Of a DNA stretch of 64,000 nt, positions 1-9,151 are shown one piece after another. Below the pieces are notes generated by a model. The model was given only the letters and a program-made list of their open reading frames with translations. It was not told where the DNA came from and did no database searches. The DNA is from Pantoea nemavictus (GTDB taxonomy: Bacteria > Pseudomonadota > Gammaproteobacteria > Enterobacterales > Enterobacteriaceae). Position numbers and translations under genes: made by a program. The stretch covers positions 3,162,001 through 3,226,000 of the forward strand of contig NZ_JBBGZW010000001.1 of the NCBI RefSeq assembly GCF_037479095.1. The letters are read 5' to 3'. How positions within the stretch are numbered: position 1 is the stretch's first letter; each line of letters begins with the position of its first letter.

Positions 1-132
1 GTCACCATCGGTACCATTTCATCAATTTATGTCTCTTCAGCGCTGGCGCTGAAACTCGGCATGAAGCGTGAACATATGCTGGTGCAGAAAGTGGAAAAAG
101 AGGGCGCAGATCAGCCTTCGATTCTGCCGTAA
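1..132 (+). CDS. secF: Protein translocase subunit SecF, C-terminal end (partial)
   Basis: Only the last 43 residues are inside the window; the gene begins upstream. The tail ([14 protein letters not shown], then [10 protein letters not shown] and a TAA stop) matches the C-terminus of enterobacterial SecF almost residue for residue. SecF is an inner-membrane protein that works with SecD and YajC to drive late steps of Sec-dependent export using the proton-motive force. A strong hairpin terminator follows the stop by about 18 bases, so this is the end of the secDF transcription unit. Confidence 0.93.
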   Translation, partial: VTIGTISSIYVSSALALKLGMKREHMLVQKVEKEGADQPSILP

Positions 133-150
133 TGCTGCGTTAGAAAGTAA

Positions 151-179
151 ACGGGCTGCCAATGGCAGCCCGTTTTTTT
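151..179 (+). terminator. Rho-independent terminator of secDF
   Basis: An inverted repeat (ACGGGCTGCC, two-base loop, GGCAGCCCGT) is followed by a run of seven T residues. It sits just after secF. Confidence 0.9.
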
Positions 180-190
180 ATGCCTGTCGA

Positions 191-754
191 TCAGGGCGTG
201 GTTTTGTGGGTAGCGGGACTCTCAACATCGTGCACGCGCACGTAGCCGAGCTGTTCTGGCGCTAAGCCGCTCAGTCGCAGCGGCACGGTCACCATACTGC
301 GTGGCATTAAGCTGGCAGGCACCTCGATGGTCTGGCTCAGGCTTCCCGCATTAAGCGGTTTGCCGCTGGCCGGATCCATCTCGCCCCAGACTACGGTGGC
401 ACTCAGCGCCGGAATCGGCTGATCATCGGTGGAACGGATATTCAGATTGGCGCGACTGCCGCCCGCTTCACCCGCCACCTGCGAGAGCGACAAACGCACT
501 TTACCCAGCTGCGTCTGAAGCTCCACCGGCGTATTGGCTTGTGGCAACAACCACGCGCCTTGGGTGGACTGGCTGTTCAGCTGTCCCTGAATTTCCAGCG
601 CCGTTGCCTGATTGGTCAGCTTGCGCATCTGCTGATTAAGCTGACTCACTTCCTGGTGCAACTCTTTGACCTGCGGTGAAACCGGCGTTGAACTGCAACC
701 ACTGAGAACCAGCAAAGAGAGTGCTGCTGGTGCCCAAAACGTCCTGATCGTCAT
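191..754 (-). CDS. yajI: YajI-type lipoprotein (DUF3251 family)
   Basis: A 187-residue predicted lipoprotein. The N-terminus has a short hydrophobic stretch and the lipobox LVLSGC, giving Cys20 as the lipidated residue. A coiled-coil-like segment follows (about residues 28-60, rich in Q, L and K), then a beta-rich DUF3251-like domain. It matches E. coli YajI, which also lies between secF and nrdR; its function is unknown. It is 14 bases downstream of kbp on the same strand, so the two are probably co-transcribed. Protein family and context agree well. Confidence 0.85.
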   Translation of the reverse strand: MTIRTFWAPAALSLLVLSGCSSTPVSPQVKELHQEVSQLNQQMRKLTNQATALEIQGQLNSQSTQGAWLLPQANTPVELQTQLGKVRLSLSQVAGEAGGSRANLNIRSTDDQPIPALSATVVWGEMDPASGKPLNAGSLSQTIEVPASLMPRSMVTVPLRLSGLAPEQLGYVRVHDVESPATHKTTP

Positions 755-768
755 GCAATGTCCTTTCT

Positions 769-1206
769 TTATTCGGGAATACGTAAAACCTGGCCAGGGT
801 AAATCTTATCAGGATGCGTCAGCATTGGCTTGTTCGCCTCGAAAATCTTGTTGTATTGATTGGGATTTCCGTAGACCTCTTTCGATACCGCACTCAGGGT
901 ATCGCCTTTTTTTACGGTGTAGAACTTCGCGGGCGTGACGGAATCGCTGGTGGTGACCTTGTCATCCACTTTGGTGATCCCCGCGACGTTACCCGCAGCC
1001 ACCAGGATTTTCTCCTTCAGCTCCTGAGAAATGCCGTCGCCGGTAACCGTAACGGTATCGCCTTTAACATCCACCTTCACCTTATCGCTGTCAGGTAAGC
1101 CGAGCTTGTTGATGTGATCCTGCAATTTCTTACTGGCATCGTCGCCGCCACTCACGGCATCCCACAGTTTTTCTCCAGCTTCTTTCACGAAATCGAACAG
1201 ACCCAT
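769..1206 (-). CDS. kbp: Potassium-binding BON-LysM protein Kbp (YgaU)
   Basis: A 145-residue protein with an N-terminal BON domain (about residues 25-90) and a C-terminal LysM domain (about residues 93-143, beginning [18 protein letters not shown] and ending GQVLRIPE). This architecture and length match E. coli Kbp/YgaU, a cytoplasmic K+-binding protein linked to growth under osmotic stress; no signal peptide is visible. In E. coli the gene lies elsewhere on the chromosome, near the gab genes. Here it is the first gene of a probable kbp-yajI unit, divergent from nrdR. Confidence 0.87.
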   Translation of the reverse strand: MGLFDFVKEAGEKLWDAVSGGDDASKKLQDHINKLGLPDSDKVKVDVKGDTVTVTGDGISQELKEKILVAAGNVAGITKVDDKVTTSDSVTPAKFYTVKKGDTLSAVSKEVYGNPNQYNKIFEANKPMLTHPDKIYPGQVLRIPE

Positions 1207-1327
1207 ACATCCTCCAGATAATTATGGTGTACCGCCTTGCTGACGGCTCTCTAAGCGTAGTGGTTTTTTACGTGCGGGCATGTAGGGGATGTCTTGCATT
1301 TGGCTTAACGTCACAAACTGCGATTCA

Positions 1328-1380
1328 CACATTATGTGCCACACACATACATTTTGTGTCGTGATCGCGCTACACTGTGT
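1328..1380. promoter_or_regulatory. Cluster of CACA/TGTG inverted repeats before nrdR
   Basis: Three short inverted repeats with CACA/TGTG half sites lie in 53 bases just upstream of nrdR: CACAT-T-ATGTG (1328-1338), ACACA-N7-TGTGT (1343-1359) and ACAC-T-GTGT (1372-1380). They resemble repressor half sites and loosely recall NrdR boxes, but their spacing (18 and 25 bases centre to centre) differs from the usual paired NrdR boxes. They could equally serve the divergent kbp promoter. Confidence 0.4.
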
Positions 1381-1409
1381 GGCCTATTTATCTCGCATCA
1401 GGAAGCCTC

Positions 1410-1859
1410 ATGCATTGCCCATTCTGCTCCGCTGTGGACACCAAAGTGATTGATTCTCGTCTGGTTAGTGAAGGATCGTCGGTGCGTCGCCGTCGTCAGT
1501 GTTTGGACTGTCATGAGCGTTTTACCACCTTTGAAGTGGCCGAACTGGTGATGCCGCGCGTGGTGAAAAGCAACGATGTGCGCGAACCCTTCAATGAAGA
1601 TAAGCTCAGCAGCGGCATGATCAAGGCTCTGGAAAAACGCCCAGTGAGCGCTGATGCGGTGGAAAGTGCGGTAAATCACATAAAAACCCAGCTGCGTGCC
1701 ACCGGCGAGCGTGAAGTGCCGAGCGCGCTGATCGGTAATCTGGTGATGGATGAGCTGAAAAAGCTCGATAAAGTGGCCTACATTCGCTTTGCTTCGGTTT
1801 ATCGCAGCTTTGAAGATATTCGCGATTTTGGTGAAGAGATCGCCCGCTTACAGGACTAA
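1410..1859 (+). CDS. nrdR: Transcriptional repressor NrdR
   Basis: 149 residues, the usual NrdR length. An N-terminal zinc ribbon has C3-P-F-C6 and C31-L-D-C34, followed by an ATP-cone domain (about residues 47-137, [16 protein letters not shown]). NrdR senses ATP and dATP and represses ribonucleotide reductase operons. The start at 1410 is chosen because MHCPFCS is the conserved N-terminus; an upstream in-frame start would add eleven unconserved residues. ribD starts three bases after the stop, giving the conserved nrdR-ribD unit. Confidence 0.96.
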   Translation: MHCPFCSAVDTKVIDSRLVSEGSSVRRRRQCLDCHERFTTFEVAELVMPRVVKSNDVREPFNEDKLSSGMIKALEKRPVSADAVESAVNHIKTQLRATGEREVPSALIGNLVMDELKKLDKVAYIRFASVYRSFEDIRDFGEEIARLQD

Positions 1860-1862
1860 TCC

Positions 1863-2966
1863 ATGACTGACGAACGCTACATGGCGCGCGCGCTGGAACT
1901 GGCGCGCCGCGGACGCTTTACCACTACACCGAACCCCAACGTTGGATGTGTGATTGTGCGCGAGGGCGAGATTGTCGGCGAAGGCTGGCATCAGCGCGCG
2001 GGCGAACCGCATGCCGAAGTGCACGCGCTGCGTATGGCGGGTGAACGCGCCAGAGGCGCAACCGCTTATGTCACGCTCGAACCCTGCAGTCATCATGGAC
2101 GCACACCGCCGTGTTGCGATGCGCTGATTGCTGCCGGCGTGACGCGCGTGGTTGCCGCAATGCAGGATCCCAATCCGCAGGTGGCGGGACGTGGCCTGTA
2201 TCGTTTACAGCAGGCGGGTATCGAGGTGAGTCACGGTCTGATGATGAGCGAAGCGGAGGCGTTGAATCGCGGTTTTCTGAAACGCATGCGTACCGGATTC
2301 CCGTGGATCCAGCTGAAACTCGGCGCATCGCTTGATGGACGTACCGCGATGGCGAACGGCGAAAGTCAGTGGATCACCTCGGCAGCCGCAAGGCGCGATG
2401 TGCAACGTCTGCGCGCCCAGAGTTCAGCTATCCTTAGCACCAGCGCCACCGTATTAGCGGATAATCCGTCGCTGACGGTACGCTGGGGTGAACTGAGCGC
2501 CGATGTGCGTGCAAAACTTGATGAAGCCCAGTTGCGTCAGCCGGTACGCGTAGTGATTGATAGCCAACAGCGCGTCACGCCGCAGCATAGTTTGATCGGC
2601 CAGCCAGGCGAAACCTGGTTGATGCGCAGTGAACCCGATCAGCAAGCGTGGCCCGCCAGCGTCACACAAATTGCGGTGCCGCAGCGTGGTGAACAGCTCG
2701 ACCTGGTGGCGATGATGATGTTGCTCGGCCAGCGACAGATCAACAGCGTTTGGGTGGAAGCGGGCGCCAGTTTAGCGGGCGCACTGCTGCAAGCCGGGCT
2801 GGTGGATGAGCTGATCGTCTACATGGCGCCGAAGCTGCTGGGAAACACCGCGCGCGGCCTGTGCGCGCTGCCGGGATTAGAACAACTGGCAGATGCGCCC
2901 GCCCTGAATTTTAGCGACGTCCGCCTGGTCGGCGAAGACCTGCGCCTGACGCTGACTCCGCGTTGA
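1863..2966 (+). CDS. ribD: Bifunctional riboflavin biosynthesis deaminase/reductase RibD
   Basis: 367 residues with two domains. The N-terminal deaminase (about 1-145) has the zinc motif H50-A-E and the pair C75/C84 in EPCSHHGRTPPC. The C-terminal reductase (about 148-365) contains KLGASLDGRTA. The enzyme deaminates the pyrimidine product of GTP cyclohydrolase II and then reduces the ribosyl side chain, steps 2 and 3 of riboflavin synthesis. It lies three bases after nrdR and is followed by ribH, the usual Enterobacterales arrangement. Confidence 0.96.
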   Translation: MTDERYMARALELARRGRFTTTPNPNVGCVIVREGEIVGEGWHQRAGEPHAEVHALRMAGERARGATAYVTLEPCSHHGRTPPCCDALIAAGVTRVVAAMQDPNPQVAGRGLYRLQQAGIEVSHGLMMSEAEALNRGFLKRMRTGFPWIQLKLGASLDGRTAMANGESQWITSAAARRDVQRLRAQSSAILSTSATVLADNPSLTVRWGELSADVRAKLDEAQLRQPVRVVIDSQQRVTPQHSLIGQPGETWLMRSEPDQQAWPASVTQIAVPQRGEQLDLVAMMMLLGQRQINSVWVEAGASLAGALLQAGLVDELIVYMAPKLLGNTARGLCALPGLEQLADAPALNFSDVRLVGEDLRLTLTPR

Positions 2967-3056
2967 AAACGCGCGGAAAAGCCTGAGCGCGTCGCCAAAG
3001 AGTATGATAGAATCCGCCCCCTTCTGCGGGGCCATAAAACAACCCAAAGGATATGT

Positions 3057-3527
3057 ATGAAAGTTATCGAAGCTCCTGTTGCCACGCCTGATGCAAACAT
3101 TGCCATCGTAATTGCGCGTTTTAACAACTTCATTAATGACAGCCTGCTGGACGGCGCGATTGACGCTTTGAAGCGCATCGGCCAGGTGAAAGCAGATAAC
3201 ATCACCGTTGTCTGGGTTCCAGGTGCATACGAACTGCCGCTGGCAGCACGCGCACTGGCGAAAGCCGGTAAGCACGACGCCATTGTCGCGTTGGGCACTG
3301 TCATCCGTGGCGGCACCGCACACTTCGAATATGTGGCCGGTGAAGCCAGCTCGGGCATTGCGCACGTCGCCATGACCAGCGAAATCCCGGTGACCTTCGG
3401 CGTGTTGACCACTGAAAATATCGAGCAGGCGATTGAACGCGCCGGCACCAAAGCAGGTAATAAAGGTGCCGAAGCGGCCCTGACTGCACTCGAAATGATC
3501 AACGTATTGAAAGCCATCAAAGCCTGA
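3057..3527 (+). CDS. ribH: 6,7-dimethyl-8-ribityllumazine synthase RibH
   Basis: 156 residues, standard for lumazine synthase. It starts MKVIEAPVA and carries the conserved [11 protein letters not shown] and [14 protein letters not shown] segments that bind the substrates. The enzyme condenses the pyrimidine product of RibD (after dephosphorylation) with 3,4-dihydroxy-2-butanone 4-phosphate to make the direct precursor of riboflavin. The Shine-Dalgarno sequence AAAGGA precedes the ATG. nusB begins 19 bases after the stop, giving the ribH-nusB pair known from many enterics. Confidence 0.97.
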   Translation: MKVIEAPVATPDANIAIVIARFNNFINDSLLDGAIDALKRIGQVKADNITVVWVPGAYELPLAARALAKAGKHDAIVALGTVIRGGTAHFEYVAGEASSGIAHVAMTSEIPVTFGVLTTENIEQAIERAGTKAGNKGAEAALTALEMINVLKAIKA

Positions 3528-3546
3528 TTTTTGTAAGGGGAATTTT

Positions 3547-3966
3547 GTGAAACCTGCTGCTCGTCGTCGCGCCCGTGAGTGCGCTGTTCAGGCGCTTTAC
3601 TCCTGGCAGCTGTCTAAGAACGACATTGCCGATGTGGAATACCAGTTTCTGGCGGAACAAGACGTCAAAGACGTCGATATTAGCTATTTCCGCGAATTGC
3701 TGGCCGGTGTGGCGACTAACAGCGCGTACCTGGACGGTCTGATGAAGCCTTACCTGTCGCGTCAGCTCGAAGAGCTGGGCCAGGTGGAAAAAGCCATCCT
3801 GCGTATTTCGCTGTATGAGCTGAGCAAGCGTTCTGATGTGCCGTATAAAGTGGCCATCAACGAAGGCATTGAGTTGGCAAAAGTGTTTGGTGCTGAAGAC
3901 AGCCACAAATTCGTCAACGGTGTCCTCGACAAAGCTGCCCCGCAAATTCGACCCAATAAAAAATAG
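3547..3966 (+). CDS. nusB: Transcription antitermination factor NusB
   Basis: 139 residues, near-identical to E. coli NusB along its length ([20 protein letters not shown] at the start, [18 protein letters not shown] at the end). It is an all-helical RNA-binding protein that pairs with NusE (ribosomal protein S10) on boxA and supports rRNA antitermination. Translation starts at GTG, fixed by the conserved N-terminus and an upstream AGGGGAA ribosome binding site. A strong terminator follows at once, so thiL probably depends on its own promoter or on read-through. Confidence 0.97.
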   Translation: MKPAARRRARECAVQALYSWQLSKNDIADVEYQFLAEQDVKDVDISYFRELLAGVATNSAYLDGLMKPYLSRQLEELGQVEKAILRISLYELSKRSDVPYKVAINEGIELAKVFGAEDSHKFVNGVLDKAAPQIRPNKK

Positions 3967-3970
3967 TATT

Positions 3971-3995
3971 AAAGGCCGGTTTACCGGCCTTTTTC
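3971..3995 (+). terminator. Terminator after nusB
   Basis: An AAAGGCCGGT/ACCGGCCTTT hairpin with almost no loop, followed by a short T run, lies between nusB and thiL. Confidence 0.85.
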
Positions 3996-4012
3996 TCATT
4001 GAGACCTGACTT

Positions 4013-4990
4013 ATGTCTTGTGGTGAATTCGAACTGATCGCACGTTACTTTAACCGCGTCACCAGCTCCCGCCGCGATGTGGAGAAAGGAATTGGTGACG
4101 ACTGCGCGTTGCTCAACGTGCCAGAAAAACAAACCCTCGCCATCAGCACCGATACGCTGGTTGCGGGCGTCCACTTCTTGCGTGATATCCATCCTGCCGA
4201 TCTCGGTTACAAAGCGGTTGCCGTTAATCTCAGTGATTTAGCCGCGATGGGCGCCGATCCTGCCTGGCTGACGCTGGCATTGACGCTGCCCGAGATCGAT
4301 GAAGATTGGGTAGCGGCTTTCAGCGATAGCCTGTTTGAGCTGCTGGATTACTACGATATGCAGTTGATTGGCGGCGATACCACACGTGGACCGCTCAGCA
4401 TGACGCTCGGCATTCACGGATTGGTGCCGGTGGGAAGGGCGCTGAAACGTTCGGGGGCTAAGCCGGGCGACTGGATTTTTGTCACCGGTACGCTGGGTGA
4501 CAGCGCCGCCGGTTTGTCGCTGCTGCAGCATCGTCACCGTCTGAATGATCCGGCGGTGCACGAAGCATTGATCAAACGCCATTTGCGTCCGATGCCACGC
4601 GTGCTGCAAGGCCAGGCGTTGCGTGGTTTGGCAACCTCGGCAATTGATATTTCCGATGGTCTGATTTCCGATCTTGGCCATGTGCTCACTGCCAGCCGCG
4701 TCGGTGCACGCCTCAATCTCGACGCGTTACCGCTTTCACCGGCGCTGCGCGATCACTTCGAACCTGAGCTGGTGCTGCAATGGGCGCTAAGCGGTGGCGA
4801 AGATTACGAGCTGTGCTTTACCGTGCCGGAAGTTAACCGTGGCGCGCTGGACGTGGCGCTCGGCAATTTTGGCGTGCCTTATACCTGCATTGGCCAGATT
4901 GCTCCGGAATCGGAAGGGCTGACACTGCTGGAGAACGGCAAGCCGCGTAGCGTAAATCTGAAAGGGTTTGATCACTTCGGCAGCAAGTGA
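4013..4990 (+). CDS. thiL: Thiamine-monophosphate kinase ThiL
   Basis: 325 residues, the expected length. It shows GIGDDCA near the N-terminus and [12 protein letters not shown], the magnesium and nucleotide site of the PurM-like fold, plus IGGDTTRGP and the C-terminal GGEDYELCF. ThiL phosphorylates thiamine monophosphate to thiamine pyrophosphate, the last step of the pathway. In E. coli, thiL overlaps pgpA; here no pgpA reading frame follows and a terminator-like hairpin stands directly downstream, facing the convergent yajO gene. Confidence 0.95.
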   Translation: MSCGEFELIARYFNRVTSSRRDVEKGIGDDCALLNVPEKQTLAISTDTLVAGVHFLRDIHPADLGYKAVAVNLSDLAAMGADPAWLTLALTLPEIDEDWVAAFSDSLFELLDYYDMQLIGGDTTRGPLSMTLGIHGLVPVGRALKRSGAKPGDWIFVTGTLGDSAAGLSLLQHRHRLNDPAVHEALIKRHLRPMPRVLQGQALRGLATSAIDISDGLISDLGHVLTASRVGARLNLDALPLSPALRDHFEPELVLQWALSGGEDYELCFTVPEVNRGALDVALGNFGVPYTCIGQIAPESEGLTLLENGKPRSVNLKGFDHFGSK

Positions 4991-5031
4991 AAGTGGTTTT
5001 CATGAATGGCCACCCGACAAAATCAGCGTAG

Positions 5032-5056
5032 GGTCGCCATTTATGGCGACCTGTTT
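5032..5056. terminator. Terminator between convergent thiL and yajO
   Basis: A perfect inverted repeat (GGTCGCCAT, TT, ATGGCGACC) followed on the plus strand by CTGTTTT. It stands where pgpA would be expected and probably ends thiL transcription; it could act on both strands. Confidence 0.7.
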
Positions 5057-5062
5057 TAAAAA

Positions 5063-6037
5063 CTACTCAAATCCTACCACCGGATGCGGTTGATACACCG
5101 TCTCCAGCTCTGCAATATCTGTCGAACTCAACTCCACATCGACCGCCTTCACCAGCTCAGCAAACTGCTGCTCACGCGAGGCGCCAATGATCGGCGCTGT
5201 AACCGCCGGCTTGTGTAACAGCCACGCCAGAGCCACCTGGGCACGCGTCACGCCTTTATCCGCCGCAACATTGGCCAGACGCTCGGCAATCGCCGCATCG
5301 TTCTCTTCGGTACCGGTATAGAGCTTCTCCATCACGTTATCCGAGACCGAACGCGCGGTGGTTTCGCCCCATGGACGCGTTAACTTACCGCGCGCCAGCG
5401 GACTCCACGGCAGCACGGCGATGCCTTCACGCTGGCACAGTGGATGCATTTCGTTCTCTTCTTCGCGCTGAATAAGATTGTACTGATCCTGCATGCTAAC
5501 AAACCGCGCCCAGTTGTTTTGCTTTTGCAGGTCCAGCGCCTGAGCAAACTGCGATGCGTGCATCGACGATGCGCCGATGTGGCGCGCCTTACCGGATTTC
5601 ACCACCTCATGCAGCGCCTCCAGCGTCTCTTCAATTGGCGTATCGTAATCCCAGCGGTGAATCTGCAGCAGATCGACATATTCCATGCCAAGACGCGTCA
5701 GGCTGTCATCGATAGACTGCAGGATATTCTTGCGTGATAGGCCTTGTGACAGATTGCTGAGCGGGAAATAGACCTTGGTGGCGACCACAACCTGATCGCG
5801 GCGGGCAAAATCTTTCAGCGCGCGGCCCACGATCTCTTCGCTGCTGCCGTCGGAATAGCTGTTGGCGGTATCGAAGAAGTTAATGCCGGCCTCCAGCGCT
5901 TGTTTGATCAGCGGTCGGCTGCTCTCTTCCGGCAACGTCCACGCGTGATTACCGCGCGTAGGATCGCCGTAGGTCATGCAGCCTAAACAGAGACGCGAAA
6001 CCTGTAAGTCGGTTTGGCCTAAGGGAATAGTTTTCAT
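5063..6037 (-). CDS. yajO: Aldo/keto reductase YajO
   Basis: A 324-residue NADP(H)-dependent aldo/keto reductase. It has the N-terminal GCMTYGDP, the catalytic tetrad region (NFFDTANSYSDGSSEE with Asp and Tyr; VATKV with Lys; IHRWDY with His) and the C-terminal nucleotide-binding PIIGASREQQ. E. coli YajO has been reported to produce 1-deoxyxylulose 5-phosphate from ribulose 5-phosphate; its place just downstream of dxs fits such a link. The start at 6037 (MKTIPLGQTD) is preceded by GGAG; an upstream in-frame start would add 21 unconserved residues. The 87 bases between dxs and this gene hold two large inverted repeats. Confidence 0.9.
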   Translation of the reverse strand: MKTIPLGQTDLQVSRLCLGCMTYGDPTRGNHAWTLPEESSRPLIKQALEAGINFFDTANSYSDGSSEEIVGRALKDFARRDQVVVATKVYFPLSNLSQGLSRKNILQSIDDSLTRLGMEYVDLLQIHRWDYDTPIEETLEALHEVVKSGKARHIGASSMHASQFAQALDLQKQNNWARFVSMQDQYNLIQREEENEMHPLCQREGIAVLPWSPLARGKLTRPWGETTARSVSDNVMEKLYTGTEENDAAIAERLANVAADKGVTRAQVALAWLLHKPAVTAPIIGASREQQFAELVKAVDVELSSTDIAELETVYQPHPVVGFE

Positions 6038-6052
6038 TTGGGCTCCTGCTCT

Positions 6053-6083
6053 TATGCTTGAGGGAAATCGTTCCCTAAGCATA
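6053..6083. repeat. 31-base near-perfect palindrome upstream of yajO
   Basis: TATGCTT-g-AGGGAA-atcg-TTCCCT-AAGCATA: two nested inverted repeats, interrupted by one unpaired base, centred 31 bases upstream of the yajO start. It could be an operator for a dimeric regulator or an RNA hairpin in the dxs-yajO transcript. There is no T run beyond it, so it is not a classical terminator. Confidence 0.6.
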
Positions 6084-6091
6084 GCAGCAGG

Positions 6092-6115
6092 CTCGCTCAC
6101 CGGGCGGTGAGCGAG
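6092..6115. repeat. Inverted repeat just after dxs
   Basis: CTCGCTCACC-gggc-GGTGAGCGAG, ten perfect paired bases with a four-base loop, begins about nine bases past the dxs stop. On the minus strand it would form a stable hairpin at the 3' end of dxs. No T tract follows, so a role in RNA stabilisation or weak termination is likelier than strong termination. Confidence 0.55.
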
Positions 6116-6124
6116 TCGGGCAGT

Positions 6125-7990
6125 TTACTGGGCGAGCCAGTCAGCGATTTGCTGCTGAATACCGGCGGCATCCAGCTGGTAATCCTGGCGCACCTCTTCC
6201 TGCGTGCCTTGCGGGATGAACTCATCCGGCAGGCCGAGGTTAAGCACCGGCACGCGCAGGCGTTTTGCCATCACATACTCGTTGACGCCGCTACCGGCAC
6301 CGCCTTTGATCGCGCCTTCTTCCAGGGTGATCAGCGAATCGTGACTGGCCGCCAGCTCGGTAATCAGTGCTTCGTCGAGCGGCTTCACAAAGCGCATATC
6401 CACCAGCGTCGCATTCAGCGCTTCAGCGGCCGCCGCCGCTTCTGGCAGCAAGGTGCCGAAGTTGAGGATTGCCAGCTTTTCACCGCGACGCTTCACGATA
6501 CCTTTACCCAGCGGCAAACTGGCCAGCGGTTCCAGCACCGCACCGGTGCCGGTACCACGCGGATAACGCACCGCGCTTGGGCCATCCTGATAGTGATAAC
6601 CGGTGTAAAGCATCAGACGGCATTCGTTTTCATCGCTTGGCGTCATGATCATCATCTCTGGCACACAGCGCAAAAACGCGATATCAAACGCGCCCTGGTG
6701 GGTTTGACCATCGGCGCCGACAATGCCGCCGCGATCGATAGCAAACAGCACCGGCAGTTTCTGAATGGCAACGTCATGGATCAGCTGATCGTAGGCGCGC
6801 TGCAGGAAGGTCGAATAGATTGCCACAATCGGCTTATAGCCGCCGATCGCCATACCGGCTGCGAAAGTGACGGCATGCTGCTCGGCAATCGCCACATCAA
6901 AATATTGCTGCGGGTAATCACGCGAATAGCTCACCATGCCGGAACCTTCGCGCATCGCTGGCGTCACCGCCATCAGGCGCGGATCGTCGGCGGCCATTTC
7001 GCTCAGCCAGTTGCCGAAGATTTTTGAGTAGCTTGGCAGTCCCGGCACGCTTTTCGGCAGCGCTAAGCTGGCGGGATCGAATTTCGGTACCGCATGCCAG
7101 GTGATGGGATCTTCTTCCGCCGGGGCATAACCTTTGCCCTTTTTGGTCATGATGTGCAGGAACTGCGGACCTTTCAGATCGCGCATGTTCTTCAGCGTGC
7201 TTACCAGCGTCAGCACGTCGTGACCATCGACCGGGCCAATGTAGTTAAAGCCCAGCTCCTCAAACAGCGTGCCCGGCACCACCATGCCTTTCAGGTGCTC
7301 TTCGGTGCGTTTTACCAGCTCTTTAATCGGCGGTAAACCGCCCAGCACGCGCTTGCCGCCTTCGCGCAGGCGTGAATAGGTTTTCCCGGAGAGAATCTGT
7401 GCCAGGCGATTGTTGAGCGCGCCGACGTTTTCGGAGATCGACATTTCATTATCGTTGAGGATCACCAGCATATCCGGCTTGATATCACCGGCGTGGTTCA
7501 TCGCTTCAAACGCCATGCCTGCGGTAATGGCGCCATCGCCGATAATACAGGCGGTGCGACGGCCTTTACCTTCACGGTCGGCGGCAACCGCCATGCCGAG
7601 GCCCGCGCTGATCGAAGTGGACGAGTGGCCGACGCTCAGCACGTCGTATTCACTCTCACCGCGCCACGGGAACGGATGCAGGCCATTTTTCTGCCGGATA
7701 GTGCCGATGCGATCGCGGCGTCCGGTCAGAATCTTGTGTGGATAAGCCTGATGGCCAACGTCCCACACCAGATGATCAAACGGGGTGTTATAAACATAAT
7801 GCAGCGCCACTGTTAGCTCGACGACGCCCAGACCCGAAGCAAAGTGGCCGGATGAACGGCTTACGCTATCCAGCAGATACTGACGCAGCTCGTCACACAG
7901 TTCCGGAAGTTTTTCTTTCGGTAATAAACGTAATTCCTGAACCGTGTTTGCTAACGCCAGTGTCGGGTATTTTGCAAGATCAAAACTCAT
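6125..7990 (-). CDS. dxs: 1-deoxy-D-xylulose-5-phosphate synthase Dxs
   Basis: A 621-residue thiamine-diphosphate enzyme that condenses pyruvate and glyceraldehyde 3-phosphate, the first step of the MEP isoprenoid pathway. The sequence carries [26 protein letters not shown], the ThDP motif [16 protein letters not shown]...ILNDN, and the transketolase Pyr-domain segment [15 protein letters not shown]. The start at 7990 ([10 protein letters not shown]) matches the family; an in-frame start twelve codons upstream is not conserved. It follows ispA closely, in the order xseB-ispA-dxs-yajO shared with E. coli. Confidence 0.97.
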   Translation of the reverse strand: MSFDLAKYPTLALANTVQELRLLPKEKLPELCDELRQYLLDSVSRSSGHFASGLGVVELTVALHYVYNTPFDHLVWDVGHQAYPHKILTGRRDRIGTIRQKNGLHPFPWRGESEYDVLSVGHSSTSISAGLGMAVAADREGKGRRTACIIGDGAITAGMAFEAMNHAGDIKPDMLVILNDNEMSISENVGALNNRLAQILSGKTYSRLREGGKRVLGGLPPIKELVKRTEEHLKGMVVPGTLFEELGFNYIGPVDGHDVLTLVSTLKNMRDLKGPQFLHIMTKKGKGYAPAEEDPITWHAVPKFDPASLALPKSVPGLPSYSKIFGNWLSEMAADDPRLMAVTPAMREGSGMVSYSRDYPQQYFDVAIAEQHAVTFAAGMAIGGYKPIVAIYSTFLQRAYDQLIHDVAIQKLPVLFAIDRGGIVGADGQTHQGAFDIAFLRCVPEMMIMTPSDENECRLMLYTGYHYQDGPSAVRYPRGTGTGAVLEPLASLPLGKGIVKRRGEKLAILNFGTLLPEAAAAAEALNATLVDMRFVKPLDEALITELAASHDSLITLEEGAIKGGAGSGVNEYVMAKRLRVPVLNLGLPDEFIPQGTQEEVRQDYQLDAAGIQQQIADWLAQ

Positions 7991-8009
7991 CAGAGACTCA
8001 TTATGAAAG

Positions 8010-8909
8010 TTATTTATCGCGTTCAATTATGAAGCTTGCCAGCGCTTGTAAGGCGATTGTGTTGTAAGACTGTGCAGCCAGAATATCGAGCGCGCCAAGC
8101 GCCTCTTGATAGAGATCCCAGGCTTTGCTGCGAGCATTTTCCAGCCCCATCAAGGCCGGATAGGTGCTTTTTCCTAACGCCTGATCCGAGCCCTGCGTTT
8201 TCCCTAACACCGCAGTATCGCCGACCACATCAAGGATGTCGTCCTGCACCTGAAACGCCAGTCCGATGGCGTTGGCGTAGGTATCCAGTACCGGCAAGGC
8301 GGCACGGCCACGTTCTCCGGCGGCTAATGCGCCAAGACGCACCGCTGCACGAATTAACGCGCCGGTTTTATGACGGTGAATCTGTTCCAGCTGCGCCAGG
8401 TCGATACGTTTGCCTTCAGCCGCTAAATCCAACGCCTGTCCGCCGCACATGCCCGCTACGCCGCTGGCCTGCGCCAGTTCGGAAATCATCGCAATGCGCG
8501 CTTCGGCGCTGACGCCAGGCATCGGCTGATCGGCCAGAATCGAAAAGGCCAGAGTTTGCAAAGCATCGCCGGCGAGAATCGCCGTGTCTTCGCCATATTT
8601 AATATGGCAGGTTGGCTGCCCGCGGCGTAACGCATCGTCATCCATCGCCGGCAGATCGTCATGAATCAGGGAATAAGCATGGATGCATTCAACGGCGGCA
8701 GCCGGCACATCCAGGCTGGCCGCGTCGGCCTTCAGCATTTCGCCTGTGGCGTACACCAGAAAGGGACGCAGACGTTTACCGCCTAATAATGCCCCATACT
8801 CCATGGCATTCACCAGAGGAGAACTCTGAAAAGGAAGTGGATCTATTAAGCGCGTCAACGCCTGATTGACGCGTTGATGGTACGCGCTCAGCAGTTTAGC
8901 GAAATCCAT
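8010..8909 (-). CDS. ispA: (2E,6E)-farnesyl diphosphate synthase IspA
   Basis: A 299-residue all-helical prenyltransferase. It has the first Asp-rich motif DDLPAMD (residues 84-90), the substrate-binding [11 protein letters not shown] and the second Asp-rich motif QVQDDILD. It joins dimethylallyl and isopentenyl diphosphates into geranyl and then farnesyl diphosphate, precursors of undecaprenol and quinone side chains. Its ATG overlaps the xseB stop (TAATG), so the two are translationally coupled. Dxs, 19 bases downstream, supplies the pathway's first intermediate. Confidence 0.96.
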   Translation of the reverse strand: MDFAKLLSAYHQRVNQALTRLIDPLPFQSSPLVNAMEYGALLGGKRLRPFLVYATGEMLKADAASLDVPAAAVECIHAYSLIHDDLPAMDDDALRRGQPTCHIKYGEDTAILAGDALQTLAFSILADQPMPGVSAEARIAMISELAQASGVAGMCGGQALDLAAEGKRIDLAQLEQIHRHKTGALIRAAVRLGALAAGERGRAALPVLDTYANAIGLAFQVQDDILDVVGDTAVLGKTQGSDQALGKSTYPALMGLENARSKAWDLYQEALGALDILAAQSYNTIALQALASFIIERDK

Positions 8910-9151
8910 TACTCATTATCCGGCGTAAAAGGGGCGAGGGCGGCATCTTTCTCATCGCTGAGCAGGATTTGCACCCGTTGCTCTGCCTGTTGCAGGGTTT
9001 GCTGACCGGTACGTGCCAATTGTACACCGCGTTCAAATTCGTTTAGCGCCTGTTCCAGCGGCAACTCACCACTTTCCAGACGGCTAACAATCTGTTCCAG
9101 CTGCTGTAATGCGCTTTCAAAACTGGCTGGCGCTTCGGCTTTTTTCGGCAT
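8909..9151 (-). CDS. xseB: Exodeoxyribonuclease VII small subunit XseB
   Basis: 80 residues, identical in length to E. coli XseB, with the conserved [20 protein letters not shown] and FERGVQLAR helices that form its coiled coil. Several copies bind each XseA to make exonuclease VII, which degrades single-stranded DNA in both directions. The start at 9151 ([11 protein letters not shown]) is conserved. It is the first gene of the xseB-ispA-dxs unit and is divergent from thiI across a 236-base region. Confidence 0.95.
   Translation of the reverse strand: MPKKAEAPASFESALQQLEQIVSRLESGELPLEQALNEFERGVQLARTGQQTLQQAEQRVQILLSDEKDAALAPFTPDNE

Noticed and set aside
6107-7027. A 306-codon open frame on the plus strand
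   Set aside because: It lies entirely antisense to dxs, has an implausible His/Arg/Gln-rich composition and no ribosome-binding site. It is a by-product of dxs codon usage.
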